Shown here piece by piece: positions 1 to 7,089 of a stretch of DNA of 20,875 nt (the stretch's first letter is position 1; every line of letters begins with the position of its first letter). The notes beneath the pieces are model-generated. The model saw only the letters and a program-made list of their open reading frames with translations, searched no databases and was not told the DNA's origin. A program made the position numbers and the translations under genes. This DNA is from Gemmatimonadota bacterium (GTDB taxonomy: Bacteria; Latescibacterota; UBA2968; UBA8231), in assembly GCA_002712305.1 (NCBI GenBank), contig PATE01000145.1, positions 1 to 20,875 on the forward strand, read 5' to 3'.

Positions 1-421
1 AACGCGCGTGCCGCGCCTTGCCGATGGTGACACCTCCGGCGTCCGCGGCACACGCTGGTGTTCAGCCTCAAGACGCCGTGGGCCGACGGGACGTGGCAAC
101 TGATCCTCTCACCGCAAGAGTTGCTGGAAAAACTGGCCGCCCTCGTGCCGCCGCCGCGACTCAATCTGGTGCGTTACCACGGGGTATTGGCGCCCGCCTG
201 CCCGGATCGCTCGCAGATCGTGCTCGGCCGTAGCGAGTTGACGCAAGTTGAGGGTTGTCAGCACGGGGGTGCAGGTGAGCGCCGATGTCATCGTGTCGCA
301 TGGGCCAAGCTGCTGGCCAGAGTGTTTCAGTACGACGTGACGGTTTGTCCGACCTGCGGCGGCCACATGAAGATTGTGGCGGCCCTCACCGAGCCGCGCT
401 CGGTCATCGCCTGGCCGATAC
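1..421 (+). pseudogene. IS91-family transposase remnant, C-terminal part, frameshifted and truncated
   Basis: The main frame (about 46-420) encodes a stretch typical of the C-terminal region of IS91/IS801-type transposases, which move DNA by rolling-circle transposition. It contains LKTPWADGTW, then LAALVPPPRLNLVRYHGVLAP, then a LLARVFQYDV segment followed by the zinc-ribbon-like CPTCGGHMKIVAAL. A family-like RLADGD stretch just upstream (about 16-33) lies in a different frame, and the main frame has a stop at 28-30, so the reading frame is broken near 34-48. The 3' end is also abnormal. After ...EPRSVIAW the family usually continues for tens of residues, but here the sequence runs straight into a CRISPR repeat at 422. 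The upstream catalytic region lies outside the window. This is a dead remnant. Assignment to IS91 is by recognised motifs, not by a search. Confidence 0.75.
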
Positions 422-511
422 GCAAGCCCCGCGCATGCGGGGATGGACCGCTATGGCGGGCACATGAGGGCGAGCGGATCGAGTAAGCCCCGCACATGCG
501 GGGATGGACCG
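422..511 (+). CRISPR. Minimal CRISPR array, type I-E-like: two 29-nt repeats and one 32-nt spacer
   Basis: Repeat 1 (422-450) and repeat 2 (483-511) are both 29 nt and differ at only two positions (c/t at repeat position 2, g/a at position 12). Each contains the hairpin CCCCGC-(GCAT or ACAT-type loop)-GCGGGG followed by ATGGACCG, which resembles the known type I-E repeat ending GCGGGGATGAACCG. The spacer is 451-482, exactly 32 nt. The 29/32 geometry is the standard I-E geometry. No third repeat appears one unit downstream (544 onward) and no cas gene is in the window, so this is an orphan or remnant array. The transposase remnant abuts repeat 1, so no leader is visible on that side. Confidence 0.7.
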
Positions 512-847
512 GTAATGGGTCCGACTGAGACCATCGAGGACGATGCAGTTGTAGGTGCTTTGCTTTTTGGTTGTCTCTCCCGCACGAAGATAGCTCGCCA
601 GGCCGGCTCGAAGCGGGCGTTTTTTCTTTGCAGTGACGAGTTAAAACGTGGGTACGGTTGGGGGTACAGTTTGAGAAATGTAACCACACGCATTGGCAGA
701 CACGGAGTTAGAGCATAGTTGGGTAGCCACACGTTCCCGCCATTCGTCCACTGTGAGGTCACCTTGACTGCTCCCGGTATCGCCGTTACCGTAGGCGCGC
801 TAAAGTCCTGTCACGCCCTTCGCGCATTTTTGGAGCCCCTTTTTTAG
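512..847. other. Intergenic stretch without a convincing gene
   Basis: I see no supported coding region between the CRISPR remnant and the next gene. Overlapping frames here look non-protein-like. The stretch holds a weak terminator-like hairpin with a T-run (596-625) and, closer to the next gene, a possible sigma70-like -35 TTGACT (764-769) with a poor -10 TACCGT (787-792) at 17-nt spacing. A small inverted repeat CGGTA/TACCG (775-791) overlaps that putative -10. A GGAG at 832-835 could serve as ribosome binding site for the TTG start at 848. Confidence 0.4.
596..625 (+). terminator. Possible weak intrinsic terminator
   Basis: An imperfect stem (CGC 596-598 with GCG 617-619, and CCG 603-605 with CGG 614-616) is followed directly by six T residues (620-625). 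The stem is short and bulged, so this is only a candidate. It would end transcription coming from the transposase/CRISPR side. Confidence 0.3.
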
Positions 848-1384
848 TTGATATGGGTTCTTGCCGTTGTTGTCGTAGGACTGATCGCTGTGCTGGCGGA
901 ACTGCTGCTCAGTTATCAGAAGCGAGCCCACGACCTGCGCTCAAAACAAGAGCCACTTCGTCGTCGGATCCGCGCTCACTCCCTGGCCATGGAAGAGGCG
1001 GTGAGCGGTGTCGAAGGGACGGCGGCCGATCAACTCGAGTATCTGACTGAAGAAACTTCAGCGGCATGCGCATCGAAGTGAGCAACTGCGCACGGGAATA
1101 GAGACGTTGGAGGCAGAGGTTTCGGTGATGGATACGACCCCAATGCGCCCGTCGAAAAAGAGAACGACGAAGAACTGATCCAGGATCGGGATCCGGACGC
1201 GGGCAAGGTCGATGATGACGAGGCGACACCAGAAGATCTGTTGCGACAGGCCAGAGACTTTCAACGTGCGGAAGTCGATGGGCACCGCACGAGTCTGCAG
1301 CGTGACCTCGATGTGGTCCGGCGCACACTTTCTTTGCTCGAGACCAAGATTCGTCGCGGGGCGAAACCGGCAAAAGAGAAATAG
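848..1384 (+). pseudogene. Membrane-anchored coiled-coil protein, reading frame disrupted
   Basis: The first segment (848 to about 1045, TTG start; an in-frame TAG lies immediately before it) encodes a strongly hydrophobic N-terminus (WVLAVVVVGLIAVLAELLL) followed by charged helical sequence. The continuous frame meets a TGA at 1079-1081. In the neighbouring frame, 1047 to about 1124 encodes LKKLQRHAHRSEQL... and IETLEAEV, a much better coiled coil. From about 1127 the original frame resumes with an acidic stretch (DPNAPVEKENDEEL) and another helical segment rich in R, L and E (LLRQARDF ... DLDVVRRTLSLLETKI), ending at TAG 1382-1384. The simplest reading is one protein of about 177 residues (membrane helix, coiled coil, acidic linker, coiled coil) broken by two compensating one-base indels. 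The family is not recognised. It sits 35 nt upstream of a gene of similar architecture. Confidence 0.5.
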
Positions 1385-1419
1385 AATCAGCACCATCCAC
1401 ACTCCACCGTCTGACACGC

Positions 1420-1700
1420 ATGCTTGAAGGACTCCTCATCGGGGGTGTGGCCCTCATTATTCTGAATCTCATCGTCCGCGATCAGATCTTCTGGCCCTGA
1501 ACTCGGAGGAAAAGCGACTGGCCGAGCGCCGTGACGAGGTGGAACTCATGGTGGCGCAGATCGGCGAGGCGCTGATGCGGGCAGATCGCCGGCGCATGTC
1601 GCTGGAAAAAGGCTGCGGCCAACTGGCAGACAAGCTCGAACAGATCGCAAGCATCACCGGTGCCGACCCCGGTTTGGATGCGGCCGAAGCAGCCGGCTAG
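1420..1700 (+). pseudogene. Small membrane-anchored coiled-coil protein, split by one missing base
   Basis: ATG 1420 opens a short frame with a hydrophobic helix (LEGLLIGGVALIILNLIV) that stops at TGA 1498-1500 after 26 codons. In the next frame, from 1497, the sequence continues as LNSEEKRLAERRDEV..., an uninterrupted charged helix with coiled-coil character up to TAG 1698-1700. Adding one base in the run ggccctgaac (about 1493-1502) would join them into a protein of about 93 residues: one N-terminal transmembrane helix plus a coiled coil. The architecture matches the gene at 848-1384 and the N-terminus of the SUMF1 protein at 6139. Function unknown. It may be a real pseudogene or a sequencing error in a C-run. 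Confidence 0.5.
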
Positions 1701-1742
1701 ACACGCAGGTCTGAGCGAATTCGACAGGGGGCAGGTAAGCTC

Positions 1743-2543
1743 ATGAGCACCCAGACTCGAGAACGTGACCAGTATGACGACGATGGGTATTCCATCTATC
1801 GCCAGGTCATCGATGCCGATCTGATCCGAGAAGCCAGCGACCACGTCGATTGGCTTCTGGCGAACAACCCCGGCATTCGCCCCGAGCAGTTGCACAACAA
1901 CCTGATGACGAACGATCCGTTCTGGGTGAGGCTGGTCGCAGACGACCGCCTGTTGGATGTGGCTCAGCAGTACGTGGGGCCGGATATCGCTCTGTTTGCT
2001 TCCCACTACATCTGCAAACCATCCGGAGATGGACAACCCGTGCTCTGGCACCAGGACGGGTCGTACTGGCCATTGGAACCAATGGACGTAGTCACGCTGT
2101 GGCTAGCGGTGGACGATTCCGATGTGGACAACGGGTGCATGCGGGTGATCCCGGGTACCCAGTCCACGGAACTGCAGGAAATGCAGCAGAATCAAGAGGT
2201 CGACAATGTGCTCGGATCGTCCATCGATCCTCAATACCTGGACGAATCGGCTGCCGTCGACATTGTATTGGCTGCTGGAGACGTATCGGTGCACCATCCA
2301 AACATCATCCACGGTTCCACTGCCAACACGTCTCAGCGGCGCCGATGTGGACTTACCATCCGCTACATCCCGGCCACCACCCGAATACTGACCGATGGTC
2401 AGTGGCCAAGTGCCTTTCTCCTACGCGGCAGCGCCGTCGATTCGGTGAATGACTACCTACCCTGGCCTACCTACCAGTCGGGCGAACACATGTCCTTCCG
2501 GGGGAGCGATCAGTGGCCACCCTCCGTGCCTGCGGGTCCATAA
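1743..2543 (+). CDS. Phytanoyl-CoA dioxygenase (PhyH) family Fe(II)/2-oxoglutarate oxygenase
   Basis: The 266-residue product matches the usual PhyH size. These cytosolic non-haem iron enzymes hydroxylate small molecules using O2 and 2-oxoglutarate. The 2-His-1-Asp iron site is visible: H103 and D105 in LWHQDGSYW, and H190 in NIIHGS. An Arg cluster (R199-R201) lies about ten residues after the distal His, as expected for the 2-oxoglutarate carboxylate clamp. NGCMRVIPGTQ (130-140) is the usual core strand and turn. The ATG is preceded by a G-rich ribosome-binding stretch (gggggcagg). The substrate cannot be read from sequence; bacterial PhyH expansions act on many substrates, so 'phytanoyl-CoA' is only a family name. 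It is the only intact gene between the coiled-coil genes and the convergent Ldh-2 gene. Confidence 0.88.
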   Translation: MSTQTRERDQYDDDGYSIYRQVIDADLIREASDHVDWLLANNPGIRPEQLHNNLMTNDPFWVRLVADDRLLDVAQQYVGPDIALFASHYICKPSGDGQPVLWHQDGSYWPLEPMDVVTLWLAVDDSDVDNGCMRVIPGTQSTELQEMQQNQEVDNVLGSSIDPQYLDESAAVDIVLAAGDVSVHHPNIIHGSTANTSQRRRCGLTIRYIPATTRILTDGQWPSAFLLRGSAVDSVNDYLPWPTYQSGEHMSFRGSDQWPPSVPAGP

Positions 2544-2609
2544 CAACGTCCGGAACCCTCATGTTGTACAACCCGGGCAACCACCAGAGGTCGCTGTCTT
2601 TCTCGGAAT

Positions 2610-2631
2610 ATATTGACTACAAGGTCAATAT
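2610..2631. repeat. Perfect 8-bp inverted repeat in the convergent PhyH/Ldh gap
   Basis: ATATTGAC (2610-2617), a 6-nt spacer, then GTCAATAT (2624-2631). It stands out as AT-rich in GC-rich surroundings. There is no T-run after it, so it is not a normal intrinsic terminator. Its symmetry is that of a dimeric regulator site, but its position between two gene ends makes an operator role unclear. A 10-bp palindrome GTTGTACAAC lies nearby at 2563-2572. Confidence 0.45.
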
Positions 2632-2736
2632 CATGCCCTGGAGCAGGTCTCCGAGAAGGGAAACTGCCGAGAGCTTGGATATCGAGGTGAGGACTCTATA
2701 TGAGGTCCGGACAGGGGGATCAGAAACCCCGAGGGG

Positions 2737-3819
2737 CTACTGCGCGAGTGCTTGTTCGGACCAGCCTGCTGTATCGAGACCGAGTGCCTGGGCTCGCTCA
2801 AGGATCCGGTTCCACGTCGTGTCATCGATGGGGATCCCGTGCTCCTGACGATCGCGACAGGTACTGAACTCAGGGCCTCCAGGCAACTGGATCTGACCGA
2901 CCTGCGGGTCTACGCGACTCGACATCACGTGCTGGACTAGGCCCTCTACCTCGGTTTCGTAGTTGTCGGTCTCACAGAAGAAACCCGGATCGTAGACCGT
3001 CAACAACATGCCATTGCTCCGCATGATCTGGTCCCCGTTCGCGGCCCCTTCCCCTGAGAGAATGCCGCCGAGGATTTCCACCACCATGCCGAGGCAATAC
3101 CCCTTGTAGCCAACCACACCTCCGAGAGGCAGAATGGCGCCGGCTGGGGGTCCAACGAAGGCGCCTGGATCACGCGTCGGGTGTCCCTCAGAATCGGTGA
3201 TCCATCCAGCCGGAACCTGCTCTGCGCGATTGTGGGCGACACGAATCTTCCCCTCCGCCACAACGGAGGTGGTCATATCGACGAGGATAGGATCCTGGCC
3301 TGGGCGCGGCGCGCTGAAGGCAATGGGGTTTGTGGATATTCGACCGTCGATGCCCCCAAAGGGTGGGATCTGGCGGCCCAATCGTCCTGCATTCACGAAA
3401 GCAAGTCCGATCAGGCCCTGACGAGCCACGCTGAGGGGGTAGGCCCCGATTCGTCCTAGATGTGAGCAGTTCCTGACGGTGACCACCCCGACGCCATGCG
3501 TGCGGGCCAGTGAAACCCCCGTTTCGACGGCCAGCCTGCCGGCCACCTGGCCCAGGGCACTGTCGCCGTCGATGCAGGCGGTCACACCTTTCTGACGCTC
3601 AAGTCGTGGAATGCCCTTGGGGTCAAATGTGCCCGCAAGAATCTGGTCGATATACTCATAGACTCGCAGCGAACCGTGGGAATCGTGTCCGAACAGGCAC
3701 GATTCCACAAGATGGTCTACAACGGTAAGGGCATCGGCCGGTGAACAGCCAGCTGCCTCGAACATCAAACGTCCAACACGACGAACAGCGTCTTCCGAAA
3801 AGCGTCTCATAAGCGACAC
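2737..3819 (-). CDS. Malate/L-lactate/ureidoglycolate dehydrogenase family (Ldh_2) oxidoreductase
   Basis: The 360-residue product fits the Ldh_2 (PF02615) family, NAD(P)-dependent dehydrogenases of 2-hydroxy acids that are unrelated to classical Rossmann MDH/LDH. Recognisable motifs are FGHDSHGSLRV (44-53, conserved His-48), RNCSHLGRIGAY (116-127, His-120), STNPIAFSAPRP (162-173), VDMTTSVVAEGKI (180-192) and GYKGY (237-241). The frame opens at GTG 3819, with an in-frame ATG at 3810 (M4) as alternative. Neither has a strong Shine-Dalgarno, which fits translational coupling to the PhyH gene that ends only 10 nt upstream. The pairing suggests an oxygenase that hydroxylates a substrate and a dehydrogenase that oxidises a 2-hydroxy acid. 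The true substrate (malate, sulfolactate, ureidoglycolate and others) cannot be told from sequence. Confidence 0.88.
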   Translation of the reverse strand: MSLMRRFSEDAVRRVGRLMFEAAGCSPADALTVVDHLVESCLFGHDSHGSLRVYEYIDQILAGTFDPKGIPRLERQKGVTACIDGDSALGQVAGRLAVETGVSLARTHGVGVVTVRNCSHLGRIGAYPLSVARQGLIGLAFVNAGRLGRQIPPFGGIDGRISTNPIAFSAPRPGQDPILVDMTTSVVAEGKIRVAHNRAEQVPAGWITDSEGHPTRDPGAFVGPPAGAILPLGGVVGYKGYCLGMVVEILGGILSGEGAANGDQIMRSNGMLLTVYDPGFFCETDNYETEVEGLVQHVMSSRVDPQVGQIQLPGGPEFSTCRDRQEHGIPIDDTTWNRILERAQALGLDTAGWSEQALAQ

Positions 3820-3829
3820 AACAGCTTTC

Positions 3830-4624
3830 TCAAGCGGATCGTGCTAATCGAAGGAACTGACCCCGCACATCTACACCGTATTCCTCAAGCCCACCCCGGG
3901 CGGAATCACCTGTGATCCACGGTCGGCGATCACGATCCGACGCGACCAGATCCTCAGAGGCATGGTCACCGTGGAGGAAGTGGAAGGCCACTCCCGTGCG
4001 GACCTGGTCTGAGTGGTTGTCACCCGTGCAGTGGGCGGTGCCGTAGCAGAAGAAAGCCGCTCCCCCAGCTGCAACCTCGATCGTCTCTGCTGTTTGCTCG
4101 GGCGGATAACAACGAATGTGGTGATTGCTGTAGGGGTCTCTCTCGTGCTCAAACGGGGTCAGATGACTGCCAGGCACCAGGCGCAGCGTCCCATTGCGCT
4201 CGTTGGCGTCGTCGATGGCCAGCCACATCGCCGTTCCTCGCAGAGGATCTGAGATCTTGAAGTAGGCGTTGTCCTGGTGCCAGCTGGTGCCAGTACCGTG
4301 GTGCGCCGGTTTCATGAAGAGCTGGTCAAGGTGAAGGAGATAAGGATCCCCGATCAAGGAAGATACAATATTGACCACGCGGTCATCGAAAGGCAAGGCG
4401 CGAAGCAGATCGGACTTGTCGAACAACGGGATCAGCTGAAGATTCGCCTGCACCTGGTCGGGCGTTTCCCCGTCGCCCTGTGTTCTCACATTTCGAACCA
4501 ACCCCTCCGCCTCGAATCGCGAGACCTCCTCCTGCAAAGCGAGGATTTCCACCGGATCGAACAGGTCGGGAACGACGCAGTATCCCCTCTGGTGAAATGC
4601 GGAAATGTCGTGATGGTCAACCAT
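3830..4624 (-). CDS. Phytanoyl-CoA dioxygenase (PhyH) family Fe(II)/2-oxoglutarate oxygenase, second copy
   Basis: From ATG 4624 the product is 264 residues, the normal PhyH length. The frame stays open upstream to a GTG at 4729, but those 35 residues are not family-like, so I chose the ATG that leads into VDHHDISAFHQRGYCVVPDLF, the canonical PhyH opening. The iron ligands are H116 and D118 (SWHQDNAYF) and H198 (GTAHCTGDN), with R209 as the likely 2-oxoglutarate clamp; NGTLRLVPGSH (144-154) is the family core. It is only distantly similar to the PhyH at 1743, so it is a different subfamily rather than a recent duplicate. It is the first gene of a two-gene minus-strand unit with the Ldh_2 dehydrogenase 10 nt downstream. 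Substrate unknown. Confidence 0.88.
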   Translation of the reverse strand: MVDHHDISAFHQRGYCVVPDLFDPVEILALQEEVSRFEAEGLVRNVRTQGDGETPDQVQANLQLIPLFDKSDLLRALPFDDRVVNIVSSLIGDPYLLHLDQLFMKPAHHGTGTSWHQDNAYFKISDPLRGTAMWLAIDDANERNGTLRLVPGSHLTPFEHERDPYSNHHIRCYPPEQTAETIEVAAGGAAFFCYGTAHCTGDNHSDQVRTGVAFHFLHGDHASEDLVASDRDRRPWITGDSARGGLEEYGVDVRGQFLRLARSA

Positions 4625-5000
4625 GGTTTGATCTGGAAGAGGTGTGCGCAAATGGTCATGCAGGACCCGGCAAGATACAAATGATGAAGGCAGATAGCCA
4701 ACCGGTGCTAGTATGCGGCACCGCCACACCTTGCCGGGTGGTCCACCTTTGGTTAACCTATTGTATTGGCTAGCTTAACGGCAGAATGCACAATCAGCGA
4801 CCCAACGATAGAAAGACCCACCACGATCACACACCGCGCCTCCTGACTCGCGGTGTCGGCGTCTTCCCGCGGTAGCGCCTCCCCCATCGTCGATTTCCCG
4901 GTATCACCCCCGGTGCGGCGTCATGAGGTCGCAGGACGACTGAAGAAGTGACGTCCACCTCAGAGACAGGGCCCCTACGTAAGAGAGGCAGAGCACTGAC
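4625..5000. other. Divergent intergenic region between the PhyH/Ldh unit and GAPDH
   Basis: This 376-nt stretch has no convincing gene. It should hold promoters in both directions. Its middle (about 4748-4790) is AT-rich and contains the palindrome GGTTAACC (4751-4758), next to GGTGG-T-CCACC (4737-4747). On the minus strand a good -10-like TACAAT lies at 4765-4760, without a clear -35. An 8-bp perfect hairpin follows at 4831-4856, on the GAPDH side. A GAGAGG about 14 nt before the GAPDH ATG is a possible, slightly distant ribosome binding site. Confidence 0.5.
4831..4856. promoter_or_regulatory. Perfect 8-bp inverted repeat upstream of GAPDH
   Basis: ACACCGCG (4831-4838) and CGCGGTGT (4849-4856) are exact reverse complements around a 10-nt pyrimidine-rich loop. 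It lies 145 nt before the GAPDH start, so it could be an operator or a 5'-UTR hairpin. There is no T-run, so a terminator is unlikely. Confidence 0.35.
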
Positions 5001-5999
5001 ATGGCTGATATCCCCATTGGGATCAACGGCTTCGGCCGAATCGGTCGACTCGTTTTTCGCGCCGCCACCGCCGCCGGTGGCATCGACATCAAAGCGATCA
5101 ACGATCTCACAGATGCGGCGACCCTTGCCCATCTGCTGAAGCACGATTCAACCCACGGAATTTTCGACGCTGACGTCGCCGCCGACGGAGACGCCATCGT
5201 CGTGAATGGCAAGCGGATTCAGGTACTGGCCGAGCGTGATCCGGCCGCCCTCCCCTGGAAGGACGCCGGCGTCGACGTCGTGGTCGAGTCGACGGGTTTG
5301 TTCACGCAAAAGGAGAAGGCTGAAGCTCATCTTCAGGCTGGGGCCGGCAAGGTCCTGATCTCCGCCCCCGCCAAGGGTGACCTGGCCACGATTGTACTGG
5401 GTGTCAACGACGAAACGATGAAGGACTCAGATACCATCGTTTCCAACGCCTCCTGCACGACGAACTGTCTGGCTCCCATGGCAAAGGTCCTGCACGAGAA
5501 TTTCGGCATCGTGAAGGGGATGATGAATACGATCCACTCCTACACGAACGATCAGAGAATCCTCGATCTGCCGCACAGCGATCTTCGTCGCGCCCGTGCG
5601 GCAGCGGTGAACATGATCCCTACGACCACCGGGGCCGCCGCGGCGGTGGGGATCGTGCTTCCTGATCTGAATGGCAAACTCGACGGCTTGTCGATCCGCG
5701 TCCCCACTCCAGACGGTTCACTTACCGACTTCACGGTCGAACTGGCCAAGGATGCAACCAAGCAGCAGGTCAACGCGGCTTTCAAGAAGGCCGCCGATCA
5801 AGATCTGAAGGGCATTCTCGAGTACTCTGAGGCACCCCTGGTGCTCACCGACATCATCGGCAACCCAGCTTCTTGTATCTTTGATGCAGACTCGACCAAT
5901 GTCGTCGGGGGCAATATGGTCAAAGTGCTGGGGTGGTATGACAATGAATGGGGTTACGCCAATCGCTGCGTTGACCTGATTCCGCGGCTTGCGGGATAG
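5001..5999 (+). CDS. gap: Glyceraldehyde-3-phosphate dehydrogenase, type I
   Basis: The 332-residue product is full length. It converts glyceraldehyde-3-phosphate, NAD+ and phosphate to 1,3-bisphosphoglycerate in central glycolysis or gluconeogenesis. The N-terminal Rossmann motif is INGFGRIGRL (8-17). The catalytic Cys-152 sits in SNASCTTNCLAP (148-159), and His-179 (NTIHSYTND) is the base. D35 at the end of beta-2 (AIND), together with the LP pair near 190-191, points to NAD rather than NADP use. The C-terminal WYDNEWGYANR motif is intact. It stands apart from its neighbours (376 nt before, 139 nt after) and is probably its own transcript; no pgk or tpi follows. Confidence 0.97.
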   Translation: MADIPIGINGFGRIGRLVFRAATAAGGIDIKAINDLTDAATLAHLLKHDSTHGIFDADVAADGDAIVVNGKRIQVLAERDPAALPWKDAGVDVVVESTGLFTQKEKAEAHLQAGAGKVLISAPAKGDLATIVLGVNDETMKDSDTIVSNASCTTNCLAPMAKVLHENFGIVKGMMNTIHSYTNDQRILDLPHSDLRRARAAAVNMIPTTTGAAAAVGIVLPDLNGKLDGLSIRVPTPDGSLTDFTVELAKDATKQQVNAAFKKAADQDLKGILEYSEAPLVLTDIIGNPASCIFDADSTNVVGGNMVKVLGWYDNEWGYANRCVDLIPRLAG

Positions 6000-6036
6000 G
6001 GGTCGACGGATACGTTTGGCAGCATCGGTCGCGAGA

Positions 6037-6074
6037 CCAGGCGCTCATCACTTCCATAGACCGGTGAGCGCTGG
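6037..6074 (+). other. Stem-loop after GAPDH
   Basis: CCA(g)GCGCTCA at 6037-6047 pairs with TGAGCGCTGG at 6065-6074 (ten pairs with one bulged G, 17-nt loop), 38 nt after the GAPDH stop. It has no T-run, so it may be a factor-dependent terminator, a 3'-end stabilising hairpin or nothing. It is the only such structure seen between GAPDH and the next gene. Confidence 0.35.
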
Positions 6075-6138
6075 CCCCGCGGCAAGCACGATGGCGGACG
6101 TCGGTTCGTTTTCGAGCGACTGAGGGAAAGGAGGAGCC

Positions 6139-7077
6139 ATGGATGATTGGACGTGGTGGATCATGACCTGTGGAATCAGTCTCTACTTCGTCATGATTCT
6201 GTTGGATTTCAACAAACCTTCCAAGAAGCTGATGGACCAGATCGACTCGCAGGAGCAACGTCGTCGTGAGATAGAGCTGCGCCTGACCACGCTCGAGGAC
6301 AACATCGTCCAGATCAAGAGTCGCTCTGAGGACATCGACCTGCAGATGGAGGATCTGGAGCAGCGCCGCAAGGTTCTGCTCCCCGACGGCAACAAGCAAC
6401 GGATGATCTTCATCGAGGCGGGGCAGTTCACTATGGGCAGTGACGAAGAAGCCAGCCCCGATTCTGAACGTCCCGCACATCCGGTCCATCTGCCCTCCTT
6501 CTACATCGACGCCTATCCGGTGACGAATCAGGACTATCAAGAGTTTGTGAAGTGCGTCGGTTACAAGGCTCCAATTCATTGGCAGCGAGGGAATCCACCG
6601 ATGGGTTTGGTACAGCACCCCGTGGTCAACGTTTCCTGGCAGGACGCCAAGGCGTACGCCGAATGGATGGGTGCACGTCTGCCGACCGAAGCCGAGTGGG
6701 AGAAGGCCTCCCGTGGCAACGATGAACGTCTGTACCCATGGGGCAATCGATTCGCCGAAGACCGCTGCAACGCCGGGGATGCCAGCGGAACCACACTGCC
6801 CGTAGATGAATTCGCCCTCGGGCGCAGTCCCTACAACATCTGGGACATGTCAGGCAACGCGTATGAGTGGTGCGAAGATTTCTGGGATGAGAGTTACTAC
6901 CAGTATTCTCCGTCGACCAATCCCAAGGGGCCGGAAGGCGGGCAAGAGCGAGTGATCCGGGGTGGATTCTTCGGCGAAACACGCGACAACGTCCGAACGA
7001 CGCATCGCAATTCATCGCCCGAGACACACTCGCGTGAGACCATCGGTTTCCGCTTGGCGCACGACGCGGACGCGTAA
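6139..7077 (+). CDS. Membrane-anchored coiled-coil protein with SUMF1/FGE-type domain (C-type-lectin-like fold)
   Basis: The 312-residue product has three parts. A hydrophobic helix (about 5-22) is followed by a long charged coiled coil (about 28-80, with regular L/I spacing such as LRLTTLEDNIVQIKSR). A complete SUMF1 (formylglycine-generating enzyme-like) domain spans about 88-307: IEAGQFTMGS, YPVTNQDYQEF, PVVNVSWQDAKAYAEWMG, RLPTEAEWEKASRG, WDMSGNAYEWCED, RVIRGGFF and TIGFRLA. In true FGE the last strand carries two copper-binding cysteines after the R-GGS motif; here that segment (RVIRGGFFGETRDNVRTT) has none, so it is unlikely to convert sulfatase Cys to formylglycine. It may be a binding or structural domain. 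AGGAGG (6129-6134) just before the ATG fixes the start. The DtxR-like gene begins 12 nt after the stop. Confidence 0.88.
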   Translation: MDDWTWWIMTCGISLYFVMILLDFNKPSKKLMDQIDSQEQRRREIELRLTTLEDNIVQIKSRSEDIDLQMEDLEQRRKVLLPDGNKQRMIFIEAGQFTMGSDEEASPDSERPAHPVHLPSFYIDAYPVTNQDYQEFVKCVGYKAPIHWQRGNPPMGLVQHPVVNVSWQDAKAYAEWMGARLPTEAEWEKASRGNDERLYPWGNRFAEDRCNAGDASGTTLPVDEFALGRSPYNIWDMSGNAYEWCEDFWDESYYQYSPSTNPKGPEGGQERVIRGGFFGETRDNVRTTHRNSSPETHSRETIGFRLAHDADA

Positions 7078-7089
7078 GCAGGGGACATC

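Noticed and set aside
422-511. Reading the repeat pair as the terminal hairpin of the IS91 element
   Set aside because: Two nearly identical 29-nt units exactly 32 nt apart fit CRISPR geometry better, though genome-wide comparison would settle it.
512-847. Possible tRNA or small RNA in the gap after the CRISPR remnant
   Set aside because: No cloverleaf, GTTCRA-type T-arm or strong conserved structure could be found by eye.
1047-1130. Programmed ribosomal frameshift in the coiled-coil gene
   Set aside because: No convincing slippery site or stimulatory structure is visible, and two opposite shifts would be needed; indels are simpler.
4625-4729. 35-residue N-terminal extension of the second PhyH gene
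   Set aside because: PhyH proteins start near the HDISAFHQRGY region; the extension is not family-like and would begin at a GTG without support.
6139-7077. Calling the SUMF1 protein a formylglycine-generating enzyme
   Set aside because: The cysteines expected after the RxxRGG motif are absent.
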